The notes under the pieces were generated by a model. It did no database searches. It was not told the DNA's origin and saw only the letters and a list, made by a program, of their open reading frames with translations. Below, piece after piece: positions 1-9,922 of a stretch of DNA of 64,000 bases (positions within the stretch are counted from its first letter, which is position 1; each line of letters starts with the position of its first letter). The DNA comes from Hygrocybe punicea. Taxonomy: Eukaryota; Basidiomycota; Agaricomycetes; Agaricales; Hygrophoraceae. The position numbers were made by a program, and so were the translations under genes. The DNA is taken from contig OY744462.1 of NCBI GenBank assembly GCA_963556145.1, positions 4,340,001-4,404,000 on the forward strand, read 5' to 3'.

Positions 1-2
1 CG

Positions 3-734
3 AGACTTCGGCACACAAGCAGCCCGCCCACACGCCACGCCAGCCACACAGAGCTCAAGCCGGGGCACCATCAGGTCATCGCCGATCTCAATGAGCTGTT
101 CGCATGCAAGCCGACCATTGAGGTGTTCGACCGGCGCTGGAGGCAGGACGCGGTGCTTGAGGTGGGAGGACGGCCCTTTTATTTTTGATTCCAGTGGCTG
201 ATGGGGGGAGGATCAGGGCCCGTTGTCAAAGTGCGAGGGCTTTAACGAGTATGCAGCTCAGGTATGTTCGTTGTTGACCCCACTTCATTGCGTGGAAACT
301 GACCGAATCGTGGGCCACAGTGGTATGCCTTGGTGCGGCTTGAGCTTTAACACCAACGCTATATTGACAGCTGTGATATATAGGCAAAGCTGTGTTCCAG
401 ATCGGAAACAGTGCGAAATCGGGTCATGTCCTCGACGGACTCGCCTAACCGTCTCGTCTACACCCAAGCACAGGAATATACATTTCGCTTGTTCGGCCAC
501 AAGAAGGTGCGGGTGTGTCCAGTTTGCAATACTTGTACACTGATCATCGGCTGTGGACAGGTCATCGAGTCCATCGTGATTGTGGACTTGGACGACGACG
601 ACAAGATTGTTCGGCTCATTGACAAGTGGGGTGGGAAGGAGCTCCCGACAAGGTATGGCGCGCTGTTTCTGCGGTGTGTGAATGCCAAGGTGACTCCTTG
701 GCTTGTGAGAGTTCCCAAGGCGAACCAAGTGTAA
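3..734 (+). CDS. NTF2/SnoaL-like fungal protein, 5' end outside window
   Basis: No enzymatic role can be assigned. The reading frame is recovered from five exons: <3-161, 211-261, 321-332, 384-506 and 561-734 (TAA). All junctions are phase 0 and GT-AG. The product contains ELKPGHHQVIADLNEL, FDRRWRQDAVLE, a CEGFNEYAAQ segment, WYALAKL, then RVMSSTDSPNRLVY and ALFLRCVNAKVTP. This order resembles a widespread uncharacterised mushroom protein family with an NTF2/SnoaL-like fold (family recognised from memory). The third exon is only 12 nt and encodes WYAL. Intron 507-560 is a multiple of three without a stop, so the frame stays open if it is retained. The 3' end lies 76 bp upstream of the next start, in tandem. 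The start codon is outside the window. Confidence 0.7.
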
Positions 735-810
735 TATTATTATTTATTTATTTATTTACTTCATGTCACTTTCATAAATTCCTTTCCCGGACGCAGACTT
801 GCCACCGATC

Positions 811-2031
811 ATGCATACTCGTACGGTCGTCAACATTCTTCGCTCACCCTTTGCCTGCCTTTGCATTCGCTCGCCGTCTCTTTCCCAAAAGTGCAATCGC
901 CTTTTCTCATCGACGCCCAACCGCTTCCGCTCCCAGCCTAGTTCCCCGCTGCCCCTCGTGGGCGTCACTGCCGCCCTCGCGGCCGCAGACGACCCCTCTA
1001 CCATCCCAAAGCCCACAATCTTCGATGAGTTCTCGCTCTCCGGCCGCGTTGCCATCGTCTCTGGTGGAAACCGTGGACTTGGGCTGGAGATGGCGCTCGC
1101 CATGTGTGAGGCACGTGCACGTGCAGTCTACTGTGTAGACCTCCCGGAAATGCCGTCTGTCGAGTGGGAGCGCACCCGCGCATATGTACATCGGATGGGT
1201 GGTGGGGTGAGGCTGGAATACATGTGTGCTGACGTACGGGATCAGCGCGGGATCTGGGACAAGGTTGCCAAGGTGGGGGACCGCGAGGGCCGTGTTGACG
1301 TATGTGTTGCTGCAGCAGGGGTGTTGGGGCCGCATATTGACTGTTTAGAATACCCTGCGGCGCAGTTCGAGGAGGCGAGGAGGACAGCTTTCTGGCGCTG
1401 TTTCCTATGCTCATGGATATTGTTGCAGGTGATGGATGTTAACACCAACGGAGTTTTATTTACCGCACAGGCTGCAGGGCGGCAGATGGATCGGTTTGGC
1501 ATCGCAGGTAGCATTATTCTAGTGGCATCGATGAGCGGGAGCATCACAAACAAGGTAAGCGTATCGTCGACCGAGGAATGACGCTGAACGATATGCTGAT
1601 ACAGGATCACGCATGGGTTCCGTATAACACAAGCAAATCTGCAGTACTACAGATGACGCGCAGCATGGCTTGCGAGCTCGGAAAGAAAAGGATTCGAGTA
1701 AACTCGCTGTCTCCGGGACACATCTACACTCAGTGAGTGGCGGCACCTTCGATCCGCAGATGAAACGAACGCTGACGTCGCCACATAGAATGACTGCGGA
1801 ATATCTCGACAAGCAACCTCATCTGCTGGACAAGTGGTCCAGCTCGAATCCGATGGGACGTATCGGTAGGCCAGATGAGCTGCGGGGGGTGATTGTGTGG
1901 TTGGCGAGTGACGCATCAAGTTTCTGCACTGGGAGCGAGTAAGTGTTGTGATATATATAATATAAATTGGCCACTGATTGGTGTGTCCACTGTTCAGCAT
2001 CGTTGTGAGTGGTGGACATCACGCGTGGTGA
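811..2031 (+). CDS. Short-chain dehydrogenase/reductase with mitochondrial-type leader
   Basis: Classical SDR, an NAD(P)-dependent oxidoreductase, probably acting on a polyol or ketose (sorbose reductase/arabinitol dehydrogenase-like, inferred from overall pattern). Exons: 811-1374, 1429-1554, 1605-1732, 1789-1938, 1998-2031; 333 residues. The Rossmann glycine motif SGGNRGLG is near residues 84-91. A VNTNG segment, the active-site serine in VASMSG (about 222-224), the YNTSK catalytic Tyr237/Lys241 pair and SPGHIYT follow in the usual order, and the protein ends in a GGHHAW tail. The first 60 residues are rich in Arg/Ser/Ala and poor in acid, as in a mitochondrial presequence, which is longer than a typical SDR N-terminus. 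Intron 1375-1428 begins with GC. It is in frame and open, so its retention would add 18 residues inside the fold; homology favours removal. Substrate unknown. Confidence 0.85.
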
Positions 2032-2224
2032 GAAGAAAAAAATGGATATTACATGTAAATACTAGTAGAAATGTGACTGGGTCACGGATGTGACAGACTG
2101 TCGATGAAGTGCTGCGGAATGGTCCATTGCTGCGCAGTGTGAGCTCGCCGTCAACGACGACACTCTCTGGCTCGCAGTGCGCAGTATACAATCCAATATC
2201 CCCCCTTTCTTCCTCCCAGTCGCA

Positions 2225-5200
2225 ATGCACCTCGATTCTCCCTCTGATCCACCAAAACCACCCAGGAAACTCAAGGAACGCGATCCTCTCCACAGAGACC
2301 CTGCCCCCACGGATATCGCAGAGAGAATGATTGCAATGCAGCGCAGGAATGCAGTGTGCGCCAATTCCTTTCCGTCCTTCATTATCTTCCTGACCACCTC
2401 CTACAGCGCAAACCGTCCAAGGGAACGTGCGGACCGCCTCACCCGCTCCCCAGAGAAGTCTCCCAACCCAACACCACCCTCATCTGCCACCAGAATACCC
2501 CCAACATCTCCCCGCAAACAGCACCCGCACTCCCATGTCATCCTCCCCCGAACCGAAGCAGACCCCGACGACTTCTCCCGCCGCCTCAAAATCTCTACGT
2601 CCCCGAGCCCACGCACATCGCCCCAGTCTAAGGCCCCAAACGTCAAGCTCTTCAACCATGAGACAGACCCGATACCGATGCGTCACACCGTCGAACCAGA
2701 GTCCGTCTCCGACACCGCCAGCAACTCTTACCTCCCACGTGGCCCTCCCCACAGTGCTGCCCGCGATCCCCACTCCCGCCAGCTCTTTGATCACCGCAAG
2801 CACGATCCAGTGCGCTTCGCTGTCCTCGCACGCCCGCACGGTCGCCCGACCCCCACCCCCAAGTCCTCTGCAGACTACGTCTCCGCCTCTTCCACTTCCT
2901 CGTACGGCAACTCCGTTACCTCTTCCAACTTCACCCTCTCCTCGAACACGGACGATTCATCGGCATCCTCTGCCTTGTTCGAACGGCAGGGCAGGCCGAA
3001 TGAGGATCCTGGGAACAACGTGTTCGCTATCCAACTCAAGAAACTTTATCGCACCATCTCCTCCCTGGAAGACAAGGTGAAACAACATGATGCAGATGAG
3101 ATGGCAGAGGATGGCAGGATTATGCTCCAAGTCGAAAACAACGACGATCTGGAAAAGGAAAAGTGGAAGAAACAAATCGTCAACTACAAAAGGTGAGCGT
3201 CTCACCCCGTCGCGTGCTCCTCAACTTATCCAATATTAACTCTTTCTCCCAGACTCGCCGAACTCATACACAACCTGCTCGAAATCTCCCTTGCTCCTAG
3301 TGTCCCCGCCTCCCTCCGGAATATCCCCACAAAATACAACATCATTATCCGCCTTTGGACCTACGCTTTCCACAAGCCTCTGGAATCCCTCCGCCGCGCC
3401 TCCTTCACATCCCTGCTTGCCTTCGAACACCTCCAGGACTTTATCTACTATGCCTACACTTTTTATACCGGACTCCTCGAGGAACCCACCCTCAGTACCT
3501 TCAAGGGCGGTTGGCTCGAGGCTCTCGGTGACCTCGCACGCTATAGAATGGCCGTGGCCGCCATGGTCACTGGTACCATTGGCAGTGGACCCGCGCTTAC
3601 TACTGATGCGGTCTCTTTGGCGGCGGCGGCAGCTGCTGCCGATGGCGCCCTACAACCGACCACCTCTGACTCGGACTCCAAATCCGTCAGTGATGCGCCT
3701 GCTGACCGCGTCAACGAGTCGCCTTCGCCGAGCGTCGGTGTCGCCGCGGCGCGATTGCTTGATATCGAACCAGAGAAGGAGCGTTGGCGGGGGATCGCGC
3801 GAGACTGGTATGGAGCTGGATTGGCCGATACACCTGGGACGGGAAAGCTGCACCACCACCTAGGGCTATTAAGTCGCGAGGTCGAGGGCGAAGAATTGCG
3901 GGGGATCTACCACTTCATCAAAAGGTGTGGTGATTTTCATCTCTTTCTTTCTTGAAGGGACTGAATCTCTTCTCTAGTTTGACGACGCTCCATCCGTTCA
4001 CGACATCCCGAGAGTCTATCCTACCTTTATGGTCAGCATCCGCACAGGCGAGGCGAATGCTCCCTGATGCACGTGCCCCTGACCTTTTCGTGCTGCTGCA
4101 CGGCATGCTCTTCACTAACATTCAGCTGGATGACTTCCAGCCCACCCTCGCACGCTTTGTCGAACGGCTCGAGATTGAGGGTGCAGAGGAACGGGAGTGG
4201 GTCATGATGGCCGTGGTCAACATCAGCGCCGTGCTCGAGTACGGCAAGCCAGGGGGTGTTGTGAAGAAACAAGGAGGCGTTGGTGGAAGGGAGTCCACGA
4301 CTGGACCCACAGGGATGCGCGTGATGGCGAAGCGCGGAGCCTTGGATGATGAGAAGATGGATGTTGACGAACAGCGTAGTGAGTACGAGCCGAAGCTTGC
4401 GCCCCATGTCACCGCCATTCAGACGTCCCCCGTCCTCGCGAACGCCCTCGCAGAGGCCGGGCCAGCGCCTCCTGCGCCGTTCAAACTTGCGCTGCAACTC
4501 ACATTCGCAATGTTGACCCACGTACTGCGCTGCCCAACGCGACAGGCATTACCCGTCGCACATGCAGTGCTGAACCCGTACCTGACGGTGCTGCTGACTT
4601 TCCTTGCAACTGTGTTACGGCATGCCGCTACACTCGAGATTCTTGAACGTGCCGTTCCGTGGGAAGAGCTCGCACAATTCTTTTCGCGTGTACCGCGGAA
4701 CGTGATGGCATCACAGGGCCTTGTGCTCGGGCAGCCACAGACGCAGGCGCCGGGTGAGCGCTGGACTATGCTCACAAGTGCATGTGCGCCACCACTACCA
4801 GAAGACTGGTGTATGCGTGGGATGGAGTGGGTTGGGCGGCGGGTGTATGAGCGTGGGTTCTGGAAGATCGCTGAGGATAGACGGCCGGAGCTTGAGGTGC
4901 TTGATAAGAGTGAAGCGAGGGAGATGGCTGACGGAATTATCGAAGATGGAGACGAAGACGAAGAGGGTAAGAAAAAAGGAATTTGGGGGGAGAATACCCG
5001 GCGGTGGGTGAGGGTTTTGAGGTGTGCGGTTGGGCTTGCCGGCGCTGTAAATGGGTTCACTTGGATGGAGGGCACGCGAGAGTGGAAAGTCGAGGGGGAA
5101 CTGGAGGCGAAAGTGAAGCGTTGGCGAAGAGAGGACAGGATTGAACGTGAAGAAGAGGAGAAACGACGGATGGGCAGGAGGTGGTCGGATGATTCAATGG

Positions 5201-6045
5201 ATGTGGATGAGGAGGATTGTGTGGACGATGACACATCGGAGAGTGAGGATGATGATGATTCCGAGGATGTCAAGGCTCTAAAGGTATGTCGTTACCGTTC
5301 CTCGTTCACAACAGTTGCAGACTCTTCATGAAGGCAAGGCGACGCTATCTGCGGAGTCTGTTGCAGACTGCCCAACACGACTCCATGGCTTTTTCACCAC
5401 CATCGCGCCGGGTCCGGCCACGAAAACCGCGCAAAGAAGGTCTCACCCGACCGTCACTGTCAATCATTGCGGGCTACACTGTTCTTGTCGTCGACACTAA
5501 TATCCTCCTTTCCTCCCTATCCATGTTTGCTTCCGTTGTCAAAAGCCTCCGCTGGACTGTCGTTGTGCCGTTGCCCGTCATTATGGAGCTTGATGGTCTT
5601 GCTATCAACACAACGCAGCTGGGTGAAGCCGCCCAAGGTGCACTGGCGTACATCACCTCGCACGTGCGATCACACTCCGCTTCCCTCAAGGTGCAGACGT
5701 CCAAGGGCAACTATCTGACGACGCTGAGTGTTCGCGCGGAGCAAGTTGATTTTGATGATGGGAAGTCGCGCGAGCGGAACATGGACGACTTGATCCTGAA
5801 GGCGGCGATTTGGCAAGATGAGCATTGGATCGATCGGTCTGCGATGCTCAATGATGATGGAGCCACGAAGGATACGACGCACGCCGAGAAGGTCGTTCTG
5901 CTCAGTCTGGACCGAAATTGTGAGTTCATAGTTGATGATAGGTATCTTTGTTGAAAGAATTCTAGTGCGTCTGAAGGCTCGGTCGAGACAGCTTCCTGCT
6001 GCAAGCGAGAAGGACCTGGCTTCTATTCTCGCGGCAGGAACCTGA
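2225..6045 (+). CDS. EST1/SMG6-like protein with C-terminal PIN domain
   Basis: Probable fungal EST1A/SMG6-family protein, acting in nonsense-mediated mRNA decay and/or telomere maintenance. Exons: 2225-3192, 3253-3924, 3978-5283, 5334-5919, 5966-6045; about 1,203 residues. A Ser/Pro-rich N-terminal region is followed by the 14-3-3/TPR-like EST1 region (from about residue 260) and the EST1 DNA/RNA-binding-like block containing GTGKLHHHLGLLSRE and FTTSRESILPLWS. An acidic linker leads to a PIN domain with VVDTNILL, VIMELDGL, MDDLIL and LLSLDRN, which supply the four acidic positions expected of an active nuclease. The last intron, 5920-5965, restores LRLKARSRQL after DRN. Intron 5284-5333 ends in AAG, the only acceptor in correct phase. 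An extra in-frame intron (2356-2406, GTGCGC...CTACAG) is possible and would remove 17 hydrophobic residues. The alternative is a SMG5-like role, but the intact acidic residues favour SMG6. Confidence 0.85.
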
Positions 6046-6557
6046 TGCCCGCCGTGTACTGGTCACCACCACCTGATGCTAGGACCGCCTACGCCAGGAA
6101 AATGTGGAGGTGCTATAAAGTGTTGTACAGTGGCATTTGATACATACGCCACTTTATAACACTGGGTAATACCTAGCCAATTTCCTGATGTGGTCTGTCG
6201 CTTTGAACCGGCCTGGTTGTGGGCGCTGCATCCTTATCCGTGATCCACTGCGTTCGTTAAATGAAGATGAGCGTTTGCGGAAATTCATTGCAAAAAACGT
6301 ATACGGAAGTTGATTGGACGGGTTTATCCGACTTGGAATATTTATTTTCCACAGGTATCCTTTCATTTGTTGCTTGCATACCCTCCGCCACCATACCTAT
6401 CTTAACACACCTTCCTGTTGTACCACTTGTACCGCAATCAAAGAAAATCAATTGTTCTCTTCAGAGCTCGCACTGAACTTGATTCAAATATCTCTTGCCA
6501 TCATTTCGCTTGTACTATAGTATTACATTTCTGTGCTGTCGCCTGCTCTATACCCAA
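6046..6557. other. Convergent intergenic spacer
   Basis: This spacer lies between the 3' ends of the EST1/SMG6-like gene (plus) and NDK (minus). It presumably holds both 3' UTRs. Short reading frames here show no recognisable protein and no repeat was identified. Confidence 0.5.
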
Positions 6558-7251
6558 TCACTCAAAGATCCAAGTTTCCAAGGAGCTGGTATATTGAATA
6601 CCTCTCTCAGGAAACCAGCTGCCGGAAAGGGCAAATCAGTGTTGTAAGCACGTAGGAACCACATCCGACATACAGTTTGATCTCTCTTTCGGCACTTTCG
6701 ACAGAATCTGAGCCGTGGCAGATGTTGCGACCGACAGAGAGGGCATAATCACCACGGATCGAACCTGTCAAAATGTACCGACGGTCGGTAAAGAGAGAAG
6801 AAGTCCAAGCTGTGCACTGTACGCACCGGGAGGCGAGTGTAACGGGTTGGTTGCACCGAGCATAGTGCGCGCAGTTTTGACAGCGTCGAGCCCTTGCCAG
6901 ATCATGGCGACGACGGGACCGGAAGCCATGAATTTGACGATGCCGGGGAAGAAAGGCTTTCCTTTATGTTCGGCGTAGTCTTGAGGGAAATTATCTGTTC
7001 ATAAACCAGGACGCCAAAGAGGTGATTCGAAGACTGACGTTCTTCGAGGTGTTCAGGGGTTGCATGGACCATCTTGAGAGCAATCAACTTGTAACCGCGT
7101 TCTTCGAACCTGGCAATAATCTTCCCGACGAGCGAGCGTTGTACGCCATCGGGCTAACTCGACATTACTAGATTATCTATCTTGATTTTGTAAACGGTGA
7201 CGGCAATGTACTCGCCTTGATCATGATGAAGGTACGCTCTTGAAGAGACAT
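6558..7251 (-). CDS. NDK1: Nucleoside diphosphate kinase
   Basis: Transfers the gamma-phosphate of ATP to NDPs through a phosphohistidine intermediate and maintains NTP pools. Exons on the minus strand: 7251-7216, 7153-7039, 6994-6827, 6764-6674, 6618-6558; 156 residues, the normal length for a eukaryotic NDK. Visible signatures: TFIMIK-PDGVQR, the [14 protein letters not shown] helix/strand, [25 protein letters not shown], and the active-site block RNICHGSDS with the catalytic histidine at about residue 123, then a C-terminal WIFE. Intron 1 (7154-7215) has a GCGAGT donor directly between Lys and Pro of the invariant IKPDG motif, so it must be spliced and is a GC-AG intron. Intron 2 is only 44 nt. 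The gene is divergent from QCR7. Confidence 0.95.
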
Positions 7252-7657
7252 GGTGGTGGTTACGGAAAGAGAGAGGGGCTGATCAAATTTGCGGTTGTCT
7301 CAAATTTATGCACGTTCTGGATATCGATCTTTACATACTCATAATCGATATCATCGATATCCGTCTTATAATTACACCCGCCAAACTCAGCTTTTTATCA
7401 TCAAATTGTGAGAAGAAATACCTTCCAACGGGTGATTTTTATTATACTGTACTAATTCATTCAATTCGCCGGCACGTGACTGTGTGAAAACTCCCAATAA
7501 ATCTGAAAAATTGAGAAAAAATTAAATCCGGTGTCAAAAAAAATCCGTGTGACGCGTGACCGGCGAATTGAATGAATTAGTACAGTAATAATTTTGAATT
7601 TTCAGCACAAAGCTTGACTAACTCTAATGTGCAAATAGATTATACATTACCGTGACG
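7252..7657. promoter_or_regulatory. Bidirectional NDK/QCR7 promoter region
   Basis: This is the only spacer between the divergent starts of NDK (7251, minus) and QCR7 (7658, plus), so it must hold both promoters and 5' UTRs. It is AT-rich and includes a short ATCGATAT-rich stretch near 7321-7356. A MITE-like inverted repeat occupies 7441-7592. No convincing TATA box was singled out. Confidence 0.6.
7441..7592. repeat. MITE-like terminal inverted repeat element
   Basis: About 150 bp bounded by inverted repeats of roughly 30 bp. The left arm (about 7444-7472) contains TACTGTACTAATTCATTCAA followed by TTCGCCGG. The right arm (about 7560-7590) is its reverse complement and starts with CCGGCGAATTG. 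The inner sequence is AT-rich and codes for nothing. Size and structure fit a non-autonomous DNA transposon; the superfamily cannot be set because the target duplication is ambiguous in the TTATTA/TAATAA surroundings. Confidence 0.75.
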
Positions 7658-8211
7658 ATGTTTGGACCCCTGGGCATTTCCTTCGCACCATATGTGCGCT
7701 CCTCTCGCTCTCTCTACAAGTGGATGAAGCCAGTGGCTACCTGGTACACGAAGCTTTCTGGTTACAGAAAAATGGGATTCCGATACGACGATCTCCGTGC
7801 GTGTCAGGAATCAGGATTTTTCCTGCAAGTTTCAACATACTGACATTTCCGTATTGTCAGTTGTCGAGGAACGCCCAGACGTTCAGAGAGTAAGGTTGTC
7901 ATCTCAGAACAGAATAAGCGCGCAATTTGATCACCTTTGGCCCAGGCACTCAAACGGTTGACTCCTCATGAACAGTACGACCGGGCATGGCGTTTCAAAC
8001 TTGCTTCTCAATGCAGCGTCCTGCATAAACCTCTTCCCGAGAAGCAATGGGTCACCCCCGAACAGGTATGTCCACTTCCTATGCTGGCTTCGATGCCTTT
8101 TGACTACTTTCAATCCAGGATATCCGTTATCTCAAAGGTCATGTACAAGATGTTACGAACGAAGACCAAGAGAGACACGTATGGGACTCCATGACGGTCC
8201 AAAGAAAATAG
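7658..8211 (+). CDS. QCR7: Cytochrome bc1 complex subunit 7 (QCR7, 14 kDa)
   Basis: Small matrix-side subunit of mitochondrial respiratory complex III. Exons: 7658-7796, 7861-7889, 7946-8065, 8119-8211; 126 residues, as expected for QCR7. The signature runs through the exons: KMGFRYDDLLVEERPDVQRA, then LTPHEQYDRAWRFKLA, LHKPLPEKQW and the C-terminal DIRYLKGHVQDVTNEDQER segment. The 29-nt second exon codes for the conserved EERPDVQR part, so both short introns are needed. The chosen ATG is the first one giving the conserved N-terminal block; no cleavable presequence is expected for this family. Shares its promoter with NDK. Confidence 0.95.
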
Positions 8212-8626
8212 ATATCCAATGTAGACTGAGACTACACCCAAATATTTCTTGAGTTTGCGCCGGGATAAAATTATTGTGGGTAACCGGCAATGCTCACTCG
8301 GAGTTTGAAAATTTGAACATTACTCGAGTTTAAAAAATAATTTTACTCAAGTCTAATAGACGAGAGCCATTTCCTCCGCGTGCCTTCTCCGGATTGTCTC
8401 GCCATATCCCTCACTGCAGGCGTATCCGCACCTCCTATCTTGGGTGAGGCTTTATAATAGGAGTTGTCTCAGGACAGCCTCCTCATCACCACGACATTGC
8501 CTCACCCAGGTTAGCGTATCCTCTTCTCTTCTTATGAAGTTTATTCATAACTTTATCTCACCCAGAGTTAAATATATTTTTTATTTTCTCTCGAGTTCAT
8601 CATTTGAATAAATCCATCAACATCTT
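8212..8626. other. AT-rich spacer and probable 5' non-coding end of the DIRS-like element
   Basis: No gene. From about 8,440 on there is a stem-forming pair (GGGTGAGGC near 8443 and GCCTCACCC near 8501) and a further CTCACCC copy near 8564, just upstream of the gag-like frame. These may be part of the retroelement's terminal repeats, but the matching terminus beyond 37.8 kb was not found, so the 5' boundary is undefined. Confidence 0.35.
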
Positions 8627-9922
8627 ATGACACTCAATGATAGCGATCCAGGGTCTTCCGGAAGGGGGCTCTCAGCTGACACGTACACGCAAGCATCGAG
8701 CTCAGAGTCTCAAACAGTCGCTAATTGGATTCGCGAAGGACAGGCCATCCCTCCTCCGTCGAATGCAGCCAGAAACTCAGGAGCTTTCGGGTCCGTTGCT
8801 CGCTCGGATGTCACAAGAGAATGTGAAACGATCCTCGACTGTTTTCGAAAAGGCTCTCAAATGAAATCCGGAGCCTTCCTTGCTCTCACGGATGCAATCC
8901 CAGGTTCCAGAGACTTCGGCAGTCCTGGAAGCGCCACGCTTGCTTCCTATCTTGAGATTCTCAAGAACTCTGGACAATTTCCATTTCAGATCGCGCCACT
9001 CGTACCCGATCCTTCACAGGCCATACCAACATCGGACCCTCCGGAACCCGCAGGCGCGACTGTCCCTGCTCGACCGGATGACTCCCGCAAATCCTCTCCC
9101 GAACTTGACACCGTGCGGAAAAGTTGCAAGGTTGATGACGCCACCCTTCCTTGGGTCGTGTCAAACGTCATCGCAGATGCCGTTCTCAGCCCAGAACTTG
9201 CCAAAACGCGAGCACTCTTACTCGAGTTCGCCAAAGACCCAAAGTATGTCCTCAGTTCATTACTTAACTCTACCAGCCACGTCTCCTTCCCTGAGTCAGA
9301 ATGGGCCGCTCTCATCAAAGGCCAAGCCGTCAACCTCGACAAGGTTATCACCAGTCACCACTCAGTATCTCATGACACACAGACGACTCAAAGAATCGCC
9401 GACGGCGTCGAGCTTCGCTTTGGTACATCCGACCCCATCAGGAATGTCAAAACACTTGGAGAGTGGGTCATCGCCTGGGGAAAAGCCTCCGAGGCCACCC
9501 TCTTGGTTTTCCCACACTGCGATCGCGAGCTCAAAGTCTACCAGCACTACGTCCTCGAACTCCTCAACAGCGCCGACACATCCATTCATGATCGCGTCAT
9601 CCTTCTCGACAAGAAAATACGCACCGAAGTTGCCTCCCGCCGCGACCTCCTCAGCGATTTCTCTTGCTTTGCCCACTGGGAACGCTCCTACCTTTCCGAT
9701 TTTGGGACAGGATACATTAATTCTTCACCCCAGCAGCAACGGGATGTCCGAACTTCAACCAATCGTGGACGATCTGACACAAAGAAGAAGGCGGAGCCTT
9801 GCCGACGTCACAATGACGGAATATGCCCCTCGAGCGCATCCCAATGTCGATATCTGCATGTCTGCTCAACCTGTTGAAAGAGTGACCACACCGCTCCTTT
9901 CTGCAAGTCCACGAAGCCTTGA
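8627..9922 (+). pseudogene. Gag-like protein of the DIRS-like element, one in-frame stop
   Basis: A 416-codon frame starts at 8627 and stops at TGA 9875-9877. Translation past this stop continues to TGA 9920-9922 and completes a second Cys/His motif (CSTC, then DHTAPFC). The frame before the stop ends in a CCCH-like finger (CRRHNDGICPSSASQCRYLH). A C-terminal finger of this kind is typical of the gag-like protein that precedes RT in mushroom tyrosine-recombinase retroelements. A TTG-rich acidic N-terminal half shows no domain. The RT frame overlaps its 3' end. Confidence 0.7.

Noticed and set aside
5315..5500. Alternative reading after acceptor 5314 in the EST1/SMG6-like gene
   Set aside because: That frame stops at 5500 and loses the PIN domain; only acceptor 5333 joins in phase with the PIN frame.
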